Assembly: GCF_003386535.1 (NCBI RefSeq)
Contig: NZ_QTTN01000009.1
Location: forward strand, 147,566 to 211,565
Direction: 5' to 3'
DNA: 64,000 nucleotides
Origin: Paenibacillus taihuensis
GTDB lineage: Bacteria > Bacillota > Bacilli > Paenibacillales > Paenibacillaceae
Each line of letters opens with the position of its first letter. Positions within the stretch are counted from its first letter, which is position 1. Shown here piece after piece: positions 56,164-64,000 of this stretch. Below the pieces are notes generated by a model, which saw only the letters and a list, made by a program, of their open reading frames with translations, was not told the origin of the DNA and ran no database searches. The translations under genes and the position numbers were made by a program.

Positions 56164-56457
56164 TTATACACGTTTATGACGATTCTTGAATAAGGAGACG
56201 CCCCATACGATAACGCCGATTGCGATTAGCAGACCGATCAGTCCAGCCAGCTTGCCAAGCAGCATGATTGCGCCGACGACGATCATGATACCGCCGATCA
56301 CTTTGCTGTTGTTGCGAATACCGACTGCGCCAAGTCCGATCAGGATGAATGGCATCAGAAGCGAGAAGATCCAGCCAAGGTGAATGCCGACAAATTTCAT
56401 AACCATGAGTGCGCCGATTACGACCAAAATAGCGCCCAGTGCATTTCTTCCGTTCAT
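56164..56457 (-). CDS. LiaI/LiaF-type small membrane protein
   Basis: The 97-residue product has three or four short membrane helices (NALGAILVVIGALMVMKFVG, IFSLLMPFILIGLGAVGI, VIGGIMIVVGAIMLLG, LIGLLIAIGVIVWGV), like the LiaI/LiaF transmembrane regions. LiaI recruits PspA-like LiaH to the membrane, and LiaF inhibits LiaS. The C-terminal LiaF domain is absent, so LiaI is the closer match. The ATG at 56455-56457 has AGGCGGTG upstream; a GTG at 56469 is less likely. It is the first gene of the operon. Confidence 0.82.
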   Translation of the reverse strand: MNGRNALGAILVVIGALMVMKFVGIHLGWIFSLLMPFILIGLGAVGIRNNSKVIGGIMIVVGAIMLLGKLAGLIGLLIAIGVIVWGVSLFKNRHKRV

Positions 56458-56530
56458 TGTTTTAGTCACCGCCTTTCGTTATTTAACTACTGTGTTCTTT
56501 CCTTACGTTTTGTTTCTTCGTTTGTTGCAC

Positions 56531-56630
56531 TGACGCAATTGTTACTCTCGCTTTTCACTAGCGCACCAATTCGTCTTTGCTGACGCAATTGCTACTCTCG
56601 TTTTTTCCGTTCGTACCAATTCGTCTTTAT
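56531..56630. repeat. 50-bp tandem repeat upstream of the Lia/Psp operon
   Basis: Copies at 56531-56580 and 56581-56630 both contain TGACGCAATTG, TACTCTCG and ACCAATTCGTCTTT with few differences. They lie about 75-175 bp ahead of the operon start, where regulator sites are expected, so duplication of an operator is possible. Confidence 0.8.
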
Positions 56631-56761
56631 GTATTCATAATAGGCTTTTTCGGAACTCTTCAAAACGGACCGGGGGCGGTTTTTCATACTGGACCTCAGG
56701 CGGGGGACCCTCTGTACCTAAGGCGTAACCCTGGTCCGCCTTCCGGCCAAAACCAGCAAAA

Positions 56762-56799
56762 AAGGGCGGAAATACGCCCATTAGCGCGCTTCCGCCCTT
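56762..56799 (-). terminator. Terminator of the yesN-like gene
   Basis: AAGGGCGGAA (56762-56771) pairs perfectly with TTCCGCCCTT (56790-56799); the minus strand then runs into TTTTTTGC. It lies just after the stop at 56815. Confidence 0.85.
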
Positions 56800-56814
56800 C
56801 CATAGATGTCCCGT

Positions 56815-58437
56815 TTACAGCTGTTGGCCCTTCCGATACTCGTTCGGCGTCATGCCGGTCAGCTTCTTGAACACTTTGCTAAAATACTTCTCGTCCTGAT
56901 ATCCGACCATCTGCGCAATTTGAACGACGCGCATATTCGGATTCTCCAGCAGCCGCTGCGCCTTGGCGATCCGAATGCGGCCGATATACTCCGATAAGTT
57001 CTCGCCGAGCTCCTGCTTGAACTTGCGCGAGATATACTCCCGGCTCAAGTAAAAATGGTTCGCGATATCCTGCAGCGATATCTCCCGTTGATAATGGGTC
57101 TCGACGTATTTCTTGATCTCGTAGATGACATTGCCCGTCTGCTGCTTCAGCTCGCGAAGCGACTGTTCGAAGCGGATAAGATCATCCGCCAGTACTTGCT
57201 CCAGCTTCTCGAGCGAGAAGCGTCCGTCCGTTTCGTACCGAAGCGCGAACACCTCTTCGCCGATTGCCGGTCCTGGCGGCGCATCGCTGGCCTCCTCGAG
57301 CCACGACTTCGACCATTGCGAGCACATCACGCTGTATTCGCTGCGCCAGATTTCCAGCATATCCGGCGTTATTCGTCCAGTTCCGGCTGCCGCTCGCACC
57401 CATTCGGCCACCGCTTCGCGAATCCGCTGCGGCTGTCCGCTATGAAAGGCGATCCGAAACGTCTCGTAATGATCGGAGAGGTGGACGTTCTGCATTCTGG
57501 CGCGCGATTCCTGCTCCGAGCACAGGTGGATCGTCTGTTCCGCTTCGAGCAAGTTACGGTGATGCAGCGCCGCGCTCGCTTCTTGGTAAGCAGCCTTTAA
57601 GCCCGACGGGAACGGATGAATGCCGCCAAGTCCGAAGTGGAACCACGTCCGAAGCGTACGCTTGAAGCCTTCCTGCATCCGGTTCAAGCTGTGCGCGGCC
57701 TCCTCCAGTCTGTCCCACAGCAGCACGACGATTTCCCGCCGCTGATTCCAATAAGAGAACGCGTAGCCTTGGCGTGCCTCCTGCACAATCTCGTTACTGA
57801 TATTCATCATCGTAAAATAGAACAAATCCTCATCCGACGAGAACGAACGCAAGCTCACCGGATTGATGCCTTCGAAGGATAGCACCGCAACCCGTACTCG
57901 GTCCGTGCCGACCGGCAAGCCAAATTCCTGTTGAAGCAGCTCCGCTTGCGAGTAATACGACTGCGGCTCCTCGATCATCTGCGAGAACACCTTGTCCCAG
58001 TACACCGGCTTGAGCTGGTTCAGCTCCATCACGCGATTTTGCGATAGCTTCCGGTCTTGATTTTCACGGCACCATGTCTCCGTTGCGTGTCTTACAGCCT
58101 TGATCAGCTGGTCCGGTTCAATTGGCTTCAATATATAGTCAAGGCCGCCGAAACGAATCGTCTCGCGCGCCAGATGAAAATCATCATAACCGCTAATGAC
58201 GATCGTCTTGCTCGTCAGATCCTCATTATGAATCCATCGCAGCAGATCGACTCCGTTCATAACCGGCATCATCATATCCGTGAAGATAAGCTCCGGCTTC
58301 TCCCGTTCAATCATCTCTTTCGCACTTTGACCGTCAGCCGCCTCAAGGAGCGCCGTAATGCCGAGCTCCGCCCACGGCACCAGCAGTTTGATCGCATCGC
58401 GAACATGCTTCTCATCATCTACAATTAACGCTTTCAT
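56815..58437 (-). CDS. YesN-type response regulator with AraC-family DNA-binding domain
   Basis: The 540-residue product has a receiver (about 1-120; VDDEKHVRD, phosphoacceptor Asp in ELIFTDMMMP, Lys in ILKPIEP), a middle region and an AraC HTH pair (about 440-540; SLQDIANHFYLSREYISRKF, VVQIAQMVGYQDEKYFSKVF). It overlaps the kinase gene by 4 bp. It should control the divergent transporter operon at 60501. No paired half-sites like those at 21427 were found near that operon, so its binding site differs. Confidence 0.92.
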   Translation of the reverse strand: MKALIVDDEKHVRDAIKLLVPWAELGITALLEAADGQSAKEMIEREKPELIFTDMMMPVMNGVDLLRWIHNEDLTSKTIVISGYDDFHLARETIRFGGLDYILKPIEPDQLIKAVRHATETWCRENQDRKLSQNRVMELNQLKPVYWDKVFSQMIEEPQSYYSQAELLQQEFGLPVGTDRVRVAVLSFEGINPVSLRSFSSDEDLFYFTMMNISNEIVQEARQGYAFSYWNQRREIVVLLWDRLEEAAHSLNRMQEGFKRTLRTWFHFGLGGIHPFPSGLKAAYQEASAALHHRNLLEAEQTIHLCSEQESRARMQNVHLSDHYETFRIAFHSGQPQRIREAVAEWVRAAAGTGRITPDMLEIWRSEYSVMCSQWSKSWLEEASDAPPGPAIGEEVFALRYETDGRFSLEKLEQVLADDLIRFEQSLRELKQQTGNVIYEIKKYVETHYQREISLQDIANHFYLSREYISRKFKQELGENLSEYIGRIRIAKAQRLLENPNMRVVQIAQMVGYQDEKYFSKVFKKLTGMTPNEYRKGQQL

Positions 58438-60293
58438 TGTTCGGTTCCTCCTCTCTGCAGCGGAATGAGTACAGTAACGGACAAGCCAGCCGGCTCCCGG
58501 TTGTTCAGTATAATTTGGGCATCTTGGCCGTTATATAGCCTTAGCCTCGCAATTACGTTCATCAGTCCGATGCTTGCAGACTTATCTATTATAGAGCCTT
58601 CCGGCTCCTCCGCAATCATTACATCCTGCTCGCCCGTCAGTTTCTCTACAAGCTGCGCCAGCACATCGCTCTCGATGCCTCTGCCGTTGTCCATCACTTC
58701 AAGCACGAGCATGTCCTCTTGGATCGCGCTCGTAATCTTGATTTCTCCAGTTTGCACGCCGCCCGTGTATCCATGCTTGAAATAATTTTCGACAATCGGC
58801 TGCAGCAGCATTTTCGGAACCACGATGTTCATCGTCTCCGGCGCGAAAGACGTTTCGACGTTTAACTGGTCGCCGAATCGTTCCTTCTGCAAGTCCAGAT
58901 ACGCCAGCACATGCTGGACTTCCCGCTCAAGCCGCACTTCCGTCTCTTCGGTCGTCATGCTGTAACGCATCATCTTGGCCAACAGAGTAATGAGGCTGTA
59001 GGTTTTATGCGCGTTGCCTTGAAGCGCCTGTGTACCGATCGACTGCATCGCATTATATAAGAAGTGCGGGTTGATTTGAGCTTGCAGCGCCTTCAGTTGA
59101 TTGGTCTTATTCGCAAGCTCCAGCCGGTACTCTTGCAGAATGAGCTGATCGATCGTTTCCATCATACTTTGCATTCGCTTCGCAAGCAGACCGATCTCGT
59201 CAGTATTGCGAATCTCGATTGGGACCGTCAGATTGCCTGTCTGCACCTTGTTCATATATCCAATCAATCGTTTAATCGGCTCGGTCAGCGTGAACGAGAT
59301 GAAGACCGTACCAATCAGCGCAATGAGCAAGAAGCCTGCTGCAATAAGCGTATTGATGCGCGTAAGCGTTGTTGCCGTACTGTACAGATCCGAATACGGA
59401 ATTTGCTTAATAATTGTCGCTTTCATATAAGGCGTGTCGAGATGGTCGTAGAAAATGATCCCCGAGAAGCTTTCGTCCTTCCATATAAAATGCCCGCTCC
59501 CCTTCGTTTTCGCCAGCCTCGCAGACCAGTTCTGGTTCAGCTTGGTGCCATAATCCGCAGGTTTAGATGAATACAAGTAGCTGCCTGCATCATCCGTAAT
59601 GGCCAGACGCTCACGCCCATTCAAGTTGTACAGCTGCTCACAGATCCGATTGAAGCTGTCCATCTTCAGGTCGATGGATAGCATGGCGATAACGACTTTC
59701 GTCGGCGTCATGTAGATCGGCCGGTGCAGCGTGATGACCGGTTCCTTGATCGTTTTCGACTCGGGCAGCGAGAACTTCATTCCGTACTGCGTATTTATAT
59801 GGGTCGGCTCAATGAAGGCGTTCGCTTCACCGTTGCGATCCAGCGGTACCTTATAGTCCGGGTTGTTTTCACGACGGAAAAAACCATTTATCCAAAGATT
59901 GGACTGGCTTCCGCTCGGAATAAACAGGTGCAATTGATAAATATCTTTGCTCGCTTGTGACAAACTAAACAGGTGCAGATAAACCAGATCATGGCTTGTT
60001 GCAATCACGTTGCTGCTCACAGGCTTAGTCGTGGTCTTCTCCAGGTACGTGTAGAGGGAATCTGCTGCATTGATGCCGCCGTACACGGACAATGACAGCT
60101 GGTTGATCGTGTTGAAGTAACTCACGATATTGTTCTTCCCGAGCTCCAAACGGCTGGAGTTTTCATCAATCGTCGCATCCGTCACTGAACGCTTCGTGTA
60201 CAGGTTGGATACCGCGATTGATGCGCCGATCGGGATTATTGTCGCAGCGAGCAAGAAGAAGATGAGCTTCTTGCGAATGCTGTTTCGAATCAT
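58434..60293 (-). CDS. YesM-type sensor histidine kinase
   Basis: The 619-residue product has a first membrane helix (about 10-32), a Cache-like sensor (about 35-300), a second helix (about 305-328), HAMP, the phosphoacceptor motif INPHFLYNAMQSI and a HATPase domain (LQPIVENYFKHGY). It is divergent from the sugar transporter operon and co-transcribed with the regulator gene. The likely stimulus is a sugar handled by that transporter. Confidence 0.93.
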   Translation of the reverse strand: MIRNSIRKKLIFFLLAATIIPIGASIAVSNLYTKRSVTDATIDENSSRLELGKNNIVSYFNTINQLSLSVYGGINAADSLYTYLEKTTTKPVSSNVIATSHDLVYLHLFSLSQASKDIYQLHLFIPSGSQSNLWINGFFRRENNPDYKVPLDRNGEANAFIEPTHINTQYGMKFSLPESKTIKEPVITLHRPIYMTPTKVVIAMLSIDLKMDSFNRICEQLYNLNGRERLAITDDAGSYLYSSKPADYGTKLNQNWSARLAKTKGSGHFIWKDESFSGIIFYDHLDTPYMKATIIKQIPYSDLYSTATTLTRINTLIAAGFLLIALIGTVFISFTLTEPIKRLIGYMNKVQTGNLTVPIEIRNTDEIGLLAKRMQSMMETIDQLILQEYRLELANKTNQLKALQAQINPHFLYNAMQSIGTQALQGNAHKTYSLITLLAKMMRYSMTTEETEVRLEREVQHVLAYLDLQKERFGDQLNVETSFAPETMNIVVPKMLLQPIVENYFKHGYTGGVQTGEIKITSAIQEDMLVLEVMDNGRGIESDVLAQLVEKLTGEQDVMIAEEPEGSIIDKSASIGLMNVIARLRLYNGQDAQIILNNREPAGLSVTVLIPLQRGGTEQ

Positions 60294-60500
60294 AGTTGTG
60301 TCGCCTCCGTAAGCTGCTTAACGATAGCGGCGGCAAAGCTTGTCCGCCATCACTAATTATTGTAACAGGCAGGTCAATATATTCCACCCTACTCTTCACG
60401 ATCTTCGGTTTTCTGGCAAGTGGGGGTGCTATATACTGTTCCCTAGCGTACCAAAAGATCACGCAAAAACTCACATCTAGAGAGAGGAGCGACTCCATCT

Positions 60501-61382
60501 ATGAAAAACAACCGGCTTAGCGAATGGATGCAGCAAATCGTATTTGTTGGACCTGGCTTGCTGTTCTTCCTGGCTGTCGTGTTTATCCCGTTTTTGCTCG
60601 GCTTCTATTATTCCTTTACCGACTGGAACGGACTCGATATGAACAAAGCAAATTGGACGGGTCTTCACAACTTGCATCTGATCGCATCAGATACAAACTT
60701 CTGGCACTCGCTTGGCTTCACGCTCAAATTTACAGTGGTGACCGTTATCGGCGCCAACGTGCTCGCTTTCTTGCTTGCGCTTGTGCTGTCCAGACCGCTG
60801 AAAACCCGTAATTTTCTGCGGACTGTCTTCTTCCTGCCGAACGTTATCGGAGGAATCCTGCTCGGTTTCATTTGGCAGTTCATTTTCACGAAGGGCTTCA
60901 CAACGATTGGCGAATTAACGAACCTTCCGTTCTTCAACTTGCCTTGGCTCGGTACACCGACAACTGGCTTCTGGGGAATAGTCATCGTCTTTATTTGGCA
61001 AACTGCTGGATATATGATGGTTATCTACATCGCAGCACTTGCTGGCATGCCGAAGGATCTTGAAGAAGCAGCACGCATTGACGGAGCGAACTCCTTCCAG
61101 CTGCTTTGGAACGTAGTCGTTCCGCTCATCATGCCGGCGATTACAATCTGCTTGTTCTTGACGACATCGAATGCATTCAAAATGTTCGATCTCAACCTGT
61201 CCCTTACAAAAGGCGGTCCAGGTACATCGACTCAATCGCTCGCATTCAACGTATATGCCGAAGCACTGAACAATAACCGTTACGGTCTAGGCACAATGAA
61301 AGCCATGCTCTTCTTCTTTGCCGTATCACTTATTACCGTAACGCAAGTTTGGTTTACGAAACGCCGGGAGGTGGAAGCATAA
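60501..61382 (+). CDS. CUT1 sugar ABC transporter permease (MsmF/UgpA-type)
   Basis: The 293-residue product has six membrane helices (first FVGPGLLFFLAVVFIPFLLG) and the EAA motif EEAARIDGANSFQLLWNVVV. Its start has GAGAGGAG upstream. It is followed by the partner permease (TAATG overlap) and the binding protein, and like the other CUT1 set here has no ATPase gene. The family favours oligosaccharides or glycerol-3-phosphate. Confidence 0.93.
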   Translation: MKNNRLSEWMQQIVFVGPGLLFFLAVVFIPFLLGFYYSFTDWNGLDMNKANWTGLHNLHLIASDTNFWHSLGFTLKFTVVTVIGANVLAFLLALVLSRPLKTRNFLRTVFFLPNVIGGILLGFIWQFIFTKGFTTIGELTNLPFFNLPWLGTPTTGFWGIVIVFIWQTAGYMMVIYIAALAGMPKDLEEAARIDGANSFQLLWNVVVPLIMPAITICLFLTTSNAFKMFDLNLSLTKGGPGTSTQSLAFNVYAEALNNNRYGLGTMKAMLFFFAVSLITVTQVWFTKRREVEA

Positions 61383-62221
61383 TGGAGCGCAAAGCCAATT
61401 ATTCCTTCCCGCTACTGGTTATGGAGATTGCCGCAGTCTTGCTCGGCCTAATCTTCTTGTCGCCGTTTTACTTCGTCATTTCGAACTCGGTGAAGACACT
61501 AGGGGAAATTTTGCTTAACGCGGCCAAATGGCCATCCACTTATCATTGGGATAACTACAAGAAGGTGTGGGAGCAGCTTGATTTCCCGCATGTCTTCATG
61601 AATTCACTGCTTATTACGGTGTTCAGCGTTTGCGGTATCGTGCTGATCAGCTCCATGATGGCATACCGCCTCGTTCGTAAGCCGACCGTTTTTAACAAGA
61701 TCCTGTTCACGGCGCTCGTCGCTTCGATGATCATTCCGTTCCAGTCCGTCATGCTTCAGCTCGTTCGTATTACGTCCTTGCTTGAGCTTCGCGGCCACCT
61801 GTACGGAATTATCATTTGTTACTTCGGCTTCGGTTTGGCACTGTCCATGTTCTTGTTCCACGGCTTCATCAAGAGCGTTCCGCTTGAAGTCGAAGAAGCG
61901 GCAGTCGTTGACGGATGCACACCTTATGGCGTGTACTTCAAAATCGTCTTCCCACTTCTGACACCAATTATGGTGACTGTCATCATTCTGAATACATTAT
62001 GGATTTGGAATGACTACTTGCTGCCTGTACTCGTTATCGGCGGTAACAAAGACTTAACGACAATTCCGCTTGGCATTACGAAGTTCTTCGGTGCTTATAC
62101 GAAGAAATGGGATCTTGCCCTACCTGGACTTGCCATCGGTATCGCACCAATTATCGTGTTCTTCCTCTTTTTACAGAAGTACATCGTCGAAGGTATTACT
62201 GCAGGCTCAGTGAAAGGGTAA
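61382..62221 (+). CDS. CUT1 sugar ABC transporter permease (MsmG/UgpE-type)
   Basis: The ATG at 61382-61384 overlaps the previous stop, giving 279 residues and six helices, with the EAA motif EEAAVVDGCTPYGVYFKIVF. An upstream in-frame codon at 61349 lies inside the previous gene and is not needed. Unlike the permease at 17651, it has normal length. It forms the second half of the transporter channel. Confidence 0.93.
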   Translation: MERKANYSFPLLVMEIAAVLLGLIFLSPFYFVISNSVKTLGEILLNAAKWPSTYHWDNYKKVWEQLDFPHVFMNSLLITVFSVCGIVLISSMMAYRLVRKPTVFNKILFTALVASMIIPFQSVMLQLVRITSLLELRGHLYGIIICYFGFGLALSMFLFHGFIKSVPLEVEEAAVVDGCTPYGVYFKIVFPLLTPIMVTVIILNTLWIWNDYLLPVLVIGGNKDLTTIPLGITKFFGAYTKKWDLALPGLAIGIAPIIVFFLFLQKYIVEGITAGSVKG

Positions 62222-62290
62222 TCAATATGTTCCACCTTTTTGTTCAATGCAATCGGTGTGAGAAATATAGGATTATACCTACAATGAGAA

Positions 62291-62304
62291 TGTAAGCATT
62301 TACA
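62291..62304 (+). promoter_or_regulatory. cre-like site before the binding-protein gene
   Basis: TGTAAGCATTTACA matches the catabolite-response consensus except that the central CG is CA. It is an inverted repeat (TGTAA/TTACA) and lies 33 bp ahead of the start at 62337. CcpA control of the sugar-binding protein is plausible. Confidence 0.4.
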
Positions 62305-62336
62305 AAACAGACAACTTGGAAGGGGTATTTAGACAC

Positions 62337-63644
62337 ATGAAAAGAGTTTCCGCTCTAGTCATGACTTCTGCGCTCGTTGCATTACTTGCATCAGGCTGCG
62401 GATCGTCAAACAACACAAACAACAACACAGCAGGGAACACAGGAACTAATACAGAAGCAGGCTCGAACGCAGGTACTAACAATGCCGGTGATAAGAAGCC
62501 GATTAAAGTATTCCAATTCAAAGTTGAGATCGCTGATCAACTGAATGCAATGGCAGCTGAATATGAGAAAGAGACAGGCGTTCATGTTGAAGTCGAAACG
62601 CATGGCGGCGGTGAAGACTACGGCGCGCTTCTGAAAGCAGCGATTGCTTCTGGTTCCGAGCCTGAAATCATCAACAACGGCGGTTACTCCTCGCTCGTTC
62701 CTTACATGGACCGTGCTACTGATCTTTCCGATCAGCCTTGGGTAGGCAACCTGCTTGAGACTACGAAAGCTCCTACAACTGTTGACGGCAAACTGTACGG
62801 TATGCCAATGAACACTGAGGGCTTCGGTTTGATCTACAACAAAGACCTGTTCCAAAAAGCGGGCATCACAACTGAGCCTAAGACACTTCCTGAGTTGACA
62901 GACGCAGTTGCGAAACTGAAAGCTGCAGGTATTACACCGTTTGAAACAACTAACGAGTGGTGGTCGCTTGGTATTCACCTTGCTGACGTAGCACTTGCTA
63001 ACCAACCAGATCCAGCGAAGTTCATTGAAGACTGGAAAGCTGGCAAAGTAACTGCAAAAGGCAACCCAATCTTCGAGAAATGGGTTAACCTCGTTGACCT
63101 GATCTTCAAGAATGCACAAAAAGGCATGCTTACTACTGACTATGCAACTCAAGTAGCAAGCTTCGCAGCTGGTAAAGCAGCTATGATGCAACAAGGTAAC
63201 TGGACACAAGGCGACATCGATAAAGTAAATGCGAACCTGAATCTTGGTGTTCTTCCTATTCCGATCGATGACCAACCAGGTCACGTATTTGTAGGCGTAC
63301 CGAACAACTGGATCGTTAACAGCAAGTCTGCAAATGCTGAGGGAGCGAAGAAGTTCCTAGACTGGATGGTTAGCTCCGACACAGGTAAGAAATACCTGAC
63401 AAAAGAGTTCCACTTCATGCCTGCTGAGACTAACATCGACGCTACCAAAGAAGATATCGGCTCCATCGCAGCATCCATCAAAGATCAAAACTCGACAGCT
63501 CTTGGCTGGCACTGGGATCGCTTCCCAGACGGCACAACTCAAGGCTTCGGTGCTGCAATGCAAGAATACCAAGGCGGCAGCATCACTAAAGATCAACTTC
63601 TTGAGAAGTTCGACAAAACAGTTTCTGACATGATGAAGAAATAA
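62337..63644 (+). CDS. Extracellular sugar-binding lipoprotein of ABC importer
   Basis: The 435-residue product starts at the ATG at 62337, with GGAAGGGG eleven bases upstream; an in-frame TTG at 62316 sits before that site. The lipobox is LASGC (Cys about 20), then an Asn/Thr-rich linker, then a family 1 binding fold (VFQFKVEIADQLNAMAAEYE, GKLYGMPMNTEGFGLIYNKD, WTQGDIDKVNANLNLGVLPI). It is separated from the permeases by 115 bp with a cre-like site, so it may have its own promoter. Codon use is richer in A/T-ending and Lys/Thr codons than its neighbours, typical of a highly expressed gene. A group II intron end lies 13-15 bp past the stop. Confidence 0.93.
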   Translation: MKRVSALVMTSALVALLASGCGSSNNTNNNTAGNTGTNTEAGSNAGTNNAGDKKPIKVFQFKVEIADQLNAMAAEYEKETGVHVEVETHGGGEDYGALLKAAIASGSEPEIINNGGYSSLVPYMDRATDLSDQPWVGNLLETTKAPTTVDGKLYGMPMNTEGFGLIYNKDLFQKAGITTEPKTLPELTDAVAKLKAAGITPFETTNEWWSLGIHLADVALANQPDPAKFIEDWKAGKVTAKGNPIFEKWVNLVDLIFKNAQKGMLTTDYATQVASFAAGKAAMMQQGNWTQGDIDKVNANLNLGVLPIPIDDQPGHVFVGVPNNWIVNSKSANAEGAKKFLDWMVSSDTGKKYLTKEFHFMPAETNIDATKEDIGSIAASIKDQNSTALGWHWDRFPDGTTQGFGAAMQEYQGGSITKDQLLEKFDKTVSDMMKK

Positions 63645-63664
63645 AATGTTGAAATGAATCGAGT

Positions 63665-63690
63665 AGGCCCATGCGCAATTGCATGGGCCT
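63665..63690 (-). ncRNA. Group II intron domain VI stem (also a possible terminator)
   Basis: A perfect 10-bp stem closes on a six-base loop. On the minus strand an A follows the stem (CCTACTCGAT), the expected place of the branch-point region. Read on the plus strand it could also act as a weak terminator for the binding-protein gene. Confidence 0.65.
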
Positions 63691-63696
63691 CTCACA

Positions 63697-63728
63697 GATC
63701 CGGACGTGCGGGTCATCGCATCCGGCTC
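63697..63728 (-). ncRNA. Group II intron domain V catalytic hairpin
   Basis: The 32-base segment pairs CCGGA with TCCGG and TGCG with CGCA, leaving a short bulge on the 3' side and a small terminal loop, the standard domain V layout. The terminal loop sequence (ATGACC) departs from the usual GAAA-type loop. Confidence 0.75.
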
Positions 63729-63736
63729 CTCCATGA

Positions 63737-64000
63737 TTATCCCCGTTGGGGATGAAGGTCTTTTTGGATCGAGGACAAACTACTTAGACCGATTTCTTCA
63801 AACCACTTGTTTGGCATCGCATACTGCGCATACGTCGAGTAGGAGCTGCGCCAAGCGGTCATTCGTAACCCCGGCAGTTCTCTATCCCATCCTCGTTTGC
63901 GCATCTCTCGATGAAGTTTCCTTATCTTCCTCCAGCTTCGCAGCTGTACCGACCGGAGTCTTCTTCTTATCCAACCATCGAGATCTCGGAATCGTTTGCT
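63737..64000 (-). CDS. Group II intron reverse transcriptase/maturase, C-terminal end (partial)
   Basis: The frame is open to the right edge and ends at TAA (63737-63739); 87 codons are visible. LDGWIRRRLRSVQLRSWRK followed by REMRKRGWDRELPGLR and SSYSTYAQYAMPNKWFEE matches the maturase (domain X) and end of intron-encoded reverse transcriptases. It would bind the intron RNA for splicing and retrohoming. No start is seen, since the N-terminal part lies outside the window. There is no sign of an endonuclease domain, so this may be an endonuclease-less type. Confidence 0.85.
   Translation of the reverse strand, partial: SKRFRDLDGWIRRRLRSVQLRSWRKIRKLHREMRKRGWDRELPGLRMTAWRSSYSTYAQYAMPNKWFEEIGLSSLSSIQKDLHPQRG

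Larger units (their letters stand above)
56458..56814. other. Promoter region of the Lia/Psp operon
   Basis: This region between the Lia operon and the yesN-like gene holds a 50-bp perfect-length tandem repeat (56531-56630), a GC-rich stretch (about 56670-56750) with GGACC/GGTCC arms, and the terminator at 56762-56799. No gene was found. Confidence 0.6.
63657..64000 (-). mobile_element. Group II intron, 3' part (right side cut by window)
   Basis: On the minus strand the end of a reverse transcriptase (to 63737) is followed by GAGCCGGATGCG...CGCACGTCCGGATC (63728-63697), which folds like domain V, and by AGGCCCATGC / GCATGGGCCT (63690-63665), a domain VI-like stem ending CCTACTCGAT near 63657. 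This order (maturase, domain V, domain VI, end) is that of bacterial group II introns. The intron ends just after the binding-protein stop, an intergenic target. The exact 3' splice point and 5' end are not determined; the 5' end lies beyond the window. Confidence 0.85.

Overview
The window is most likely from Paenibacillus or a close relative in the Paenibacillaceae. The reasons are spore genes (a GerC-type lipoprotein end, a GerAB-type permease, SspI), many YesM/YesN two-component pairs beside sugar ABC transporters that lack their own ATPase, a Lia/Psp envelope-stress operon, and very large modular secreted polysaccharidases, one with a copper-amine-oxidase-N domain. Starts often use GTG or TTG behind strong GGAGG-type ribosome binding sites. 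No rRNA, tRNA or CRISPR array was seen.

Layout. 1-1383: end of a spore germination cluster. 1551-6960: a chemoreceptor, a GntR-type regulator, a tiny lipoprotein and a membrane-anchored serine hydrolase; a shared ACTRGTTAACYAGT-like palindrome lies upstream of all four. 7398-24886: a polysaccharide-utilisation locus on the minus strand, with three secreted beta-helix proteins built from shuffled modules, a DUF5060/DUF4038-type glycosidase, two permeases and a solute-binding lipoprotein, and the YesN/YesM pair that probably controls it. Paired GAATATCTTAA-like half-sites exactly 22 bp apart precede three of its promoters. 25084-27333: housekeeping genes (TrmH-type methyltransferase, Ktr potassium-channel regulator, sspI) beside a short peptide ORF and a cluster of direct repeats. 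27437-32691: a LacI regulator, three Gfo/Idh/MocA dehydrogenases and a ThuA-like protein. 33076-40788: mixed genes (membrane protein, VOC protein, prfC, cyclase, zwf, YwmB-like protein, an LSm-like protein and an orphan FliD-like protein). 40958-47665: a LacI-controlled ABC importer operon ending in an unusual GDPD-like protein and an unknown protein. 47742-49762: moeA and mobB. 49887-52092: decayed L-rhamnose/L-fucose genes (intact mutarotase, broken isomerase, broken AraC regulator) followed by a heptanucleotide satellite. 52267-56457: a Lia-like operon with two PspA paralogues flanking PspC and ending in a LiaS/LiaR pair. 56815-63644: a second YesN/YesM pair divergent from a sugar permease-permease-binding protein set. 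63657-64000: the 3' end of a group II intron, with domains V and VI and the end of its reverse transcriptase, cut by the window edge.

The genes work together mainly as sense-degrade-import modules for plant or microbial polysaccharides: secreted enzymes cut the polymer, lipoproteins and permeases import the pieces using a shared ATPase encoded elsewhere, and YesMN or LacI proteins control transcription. The most promising system is 7398-25001, because its enzymes share uncharacterised modules, its second permease has a large extracytoplasmic insertion, and its regulon can be read from the DNA. All functions come from reading the sequence; no database search was run.
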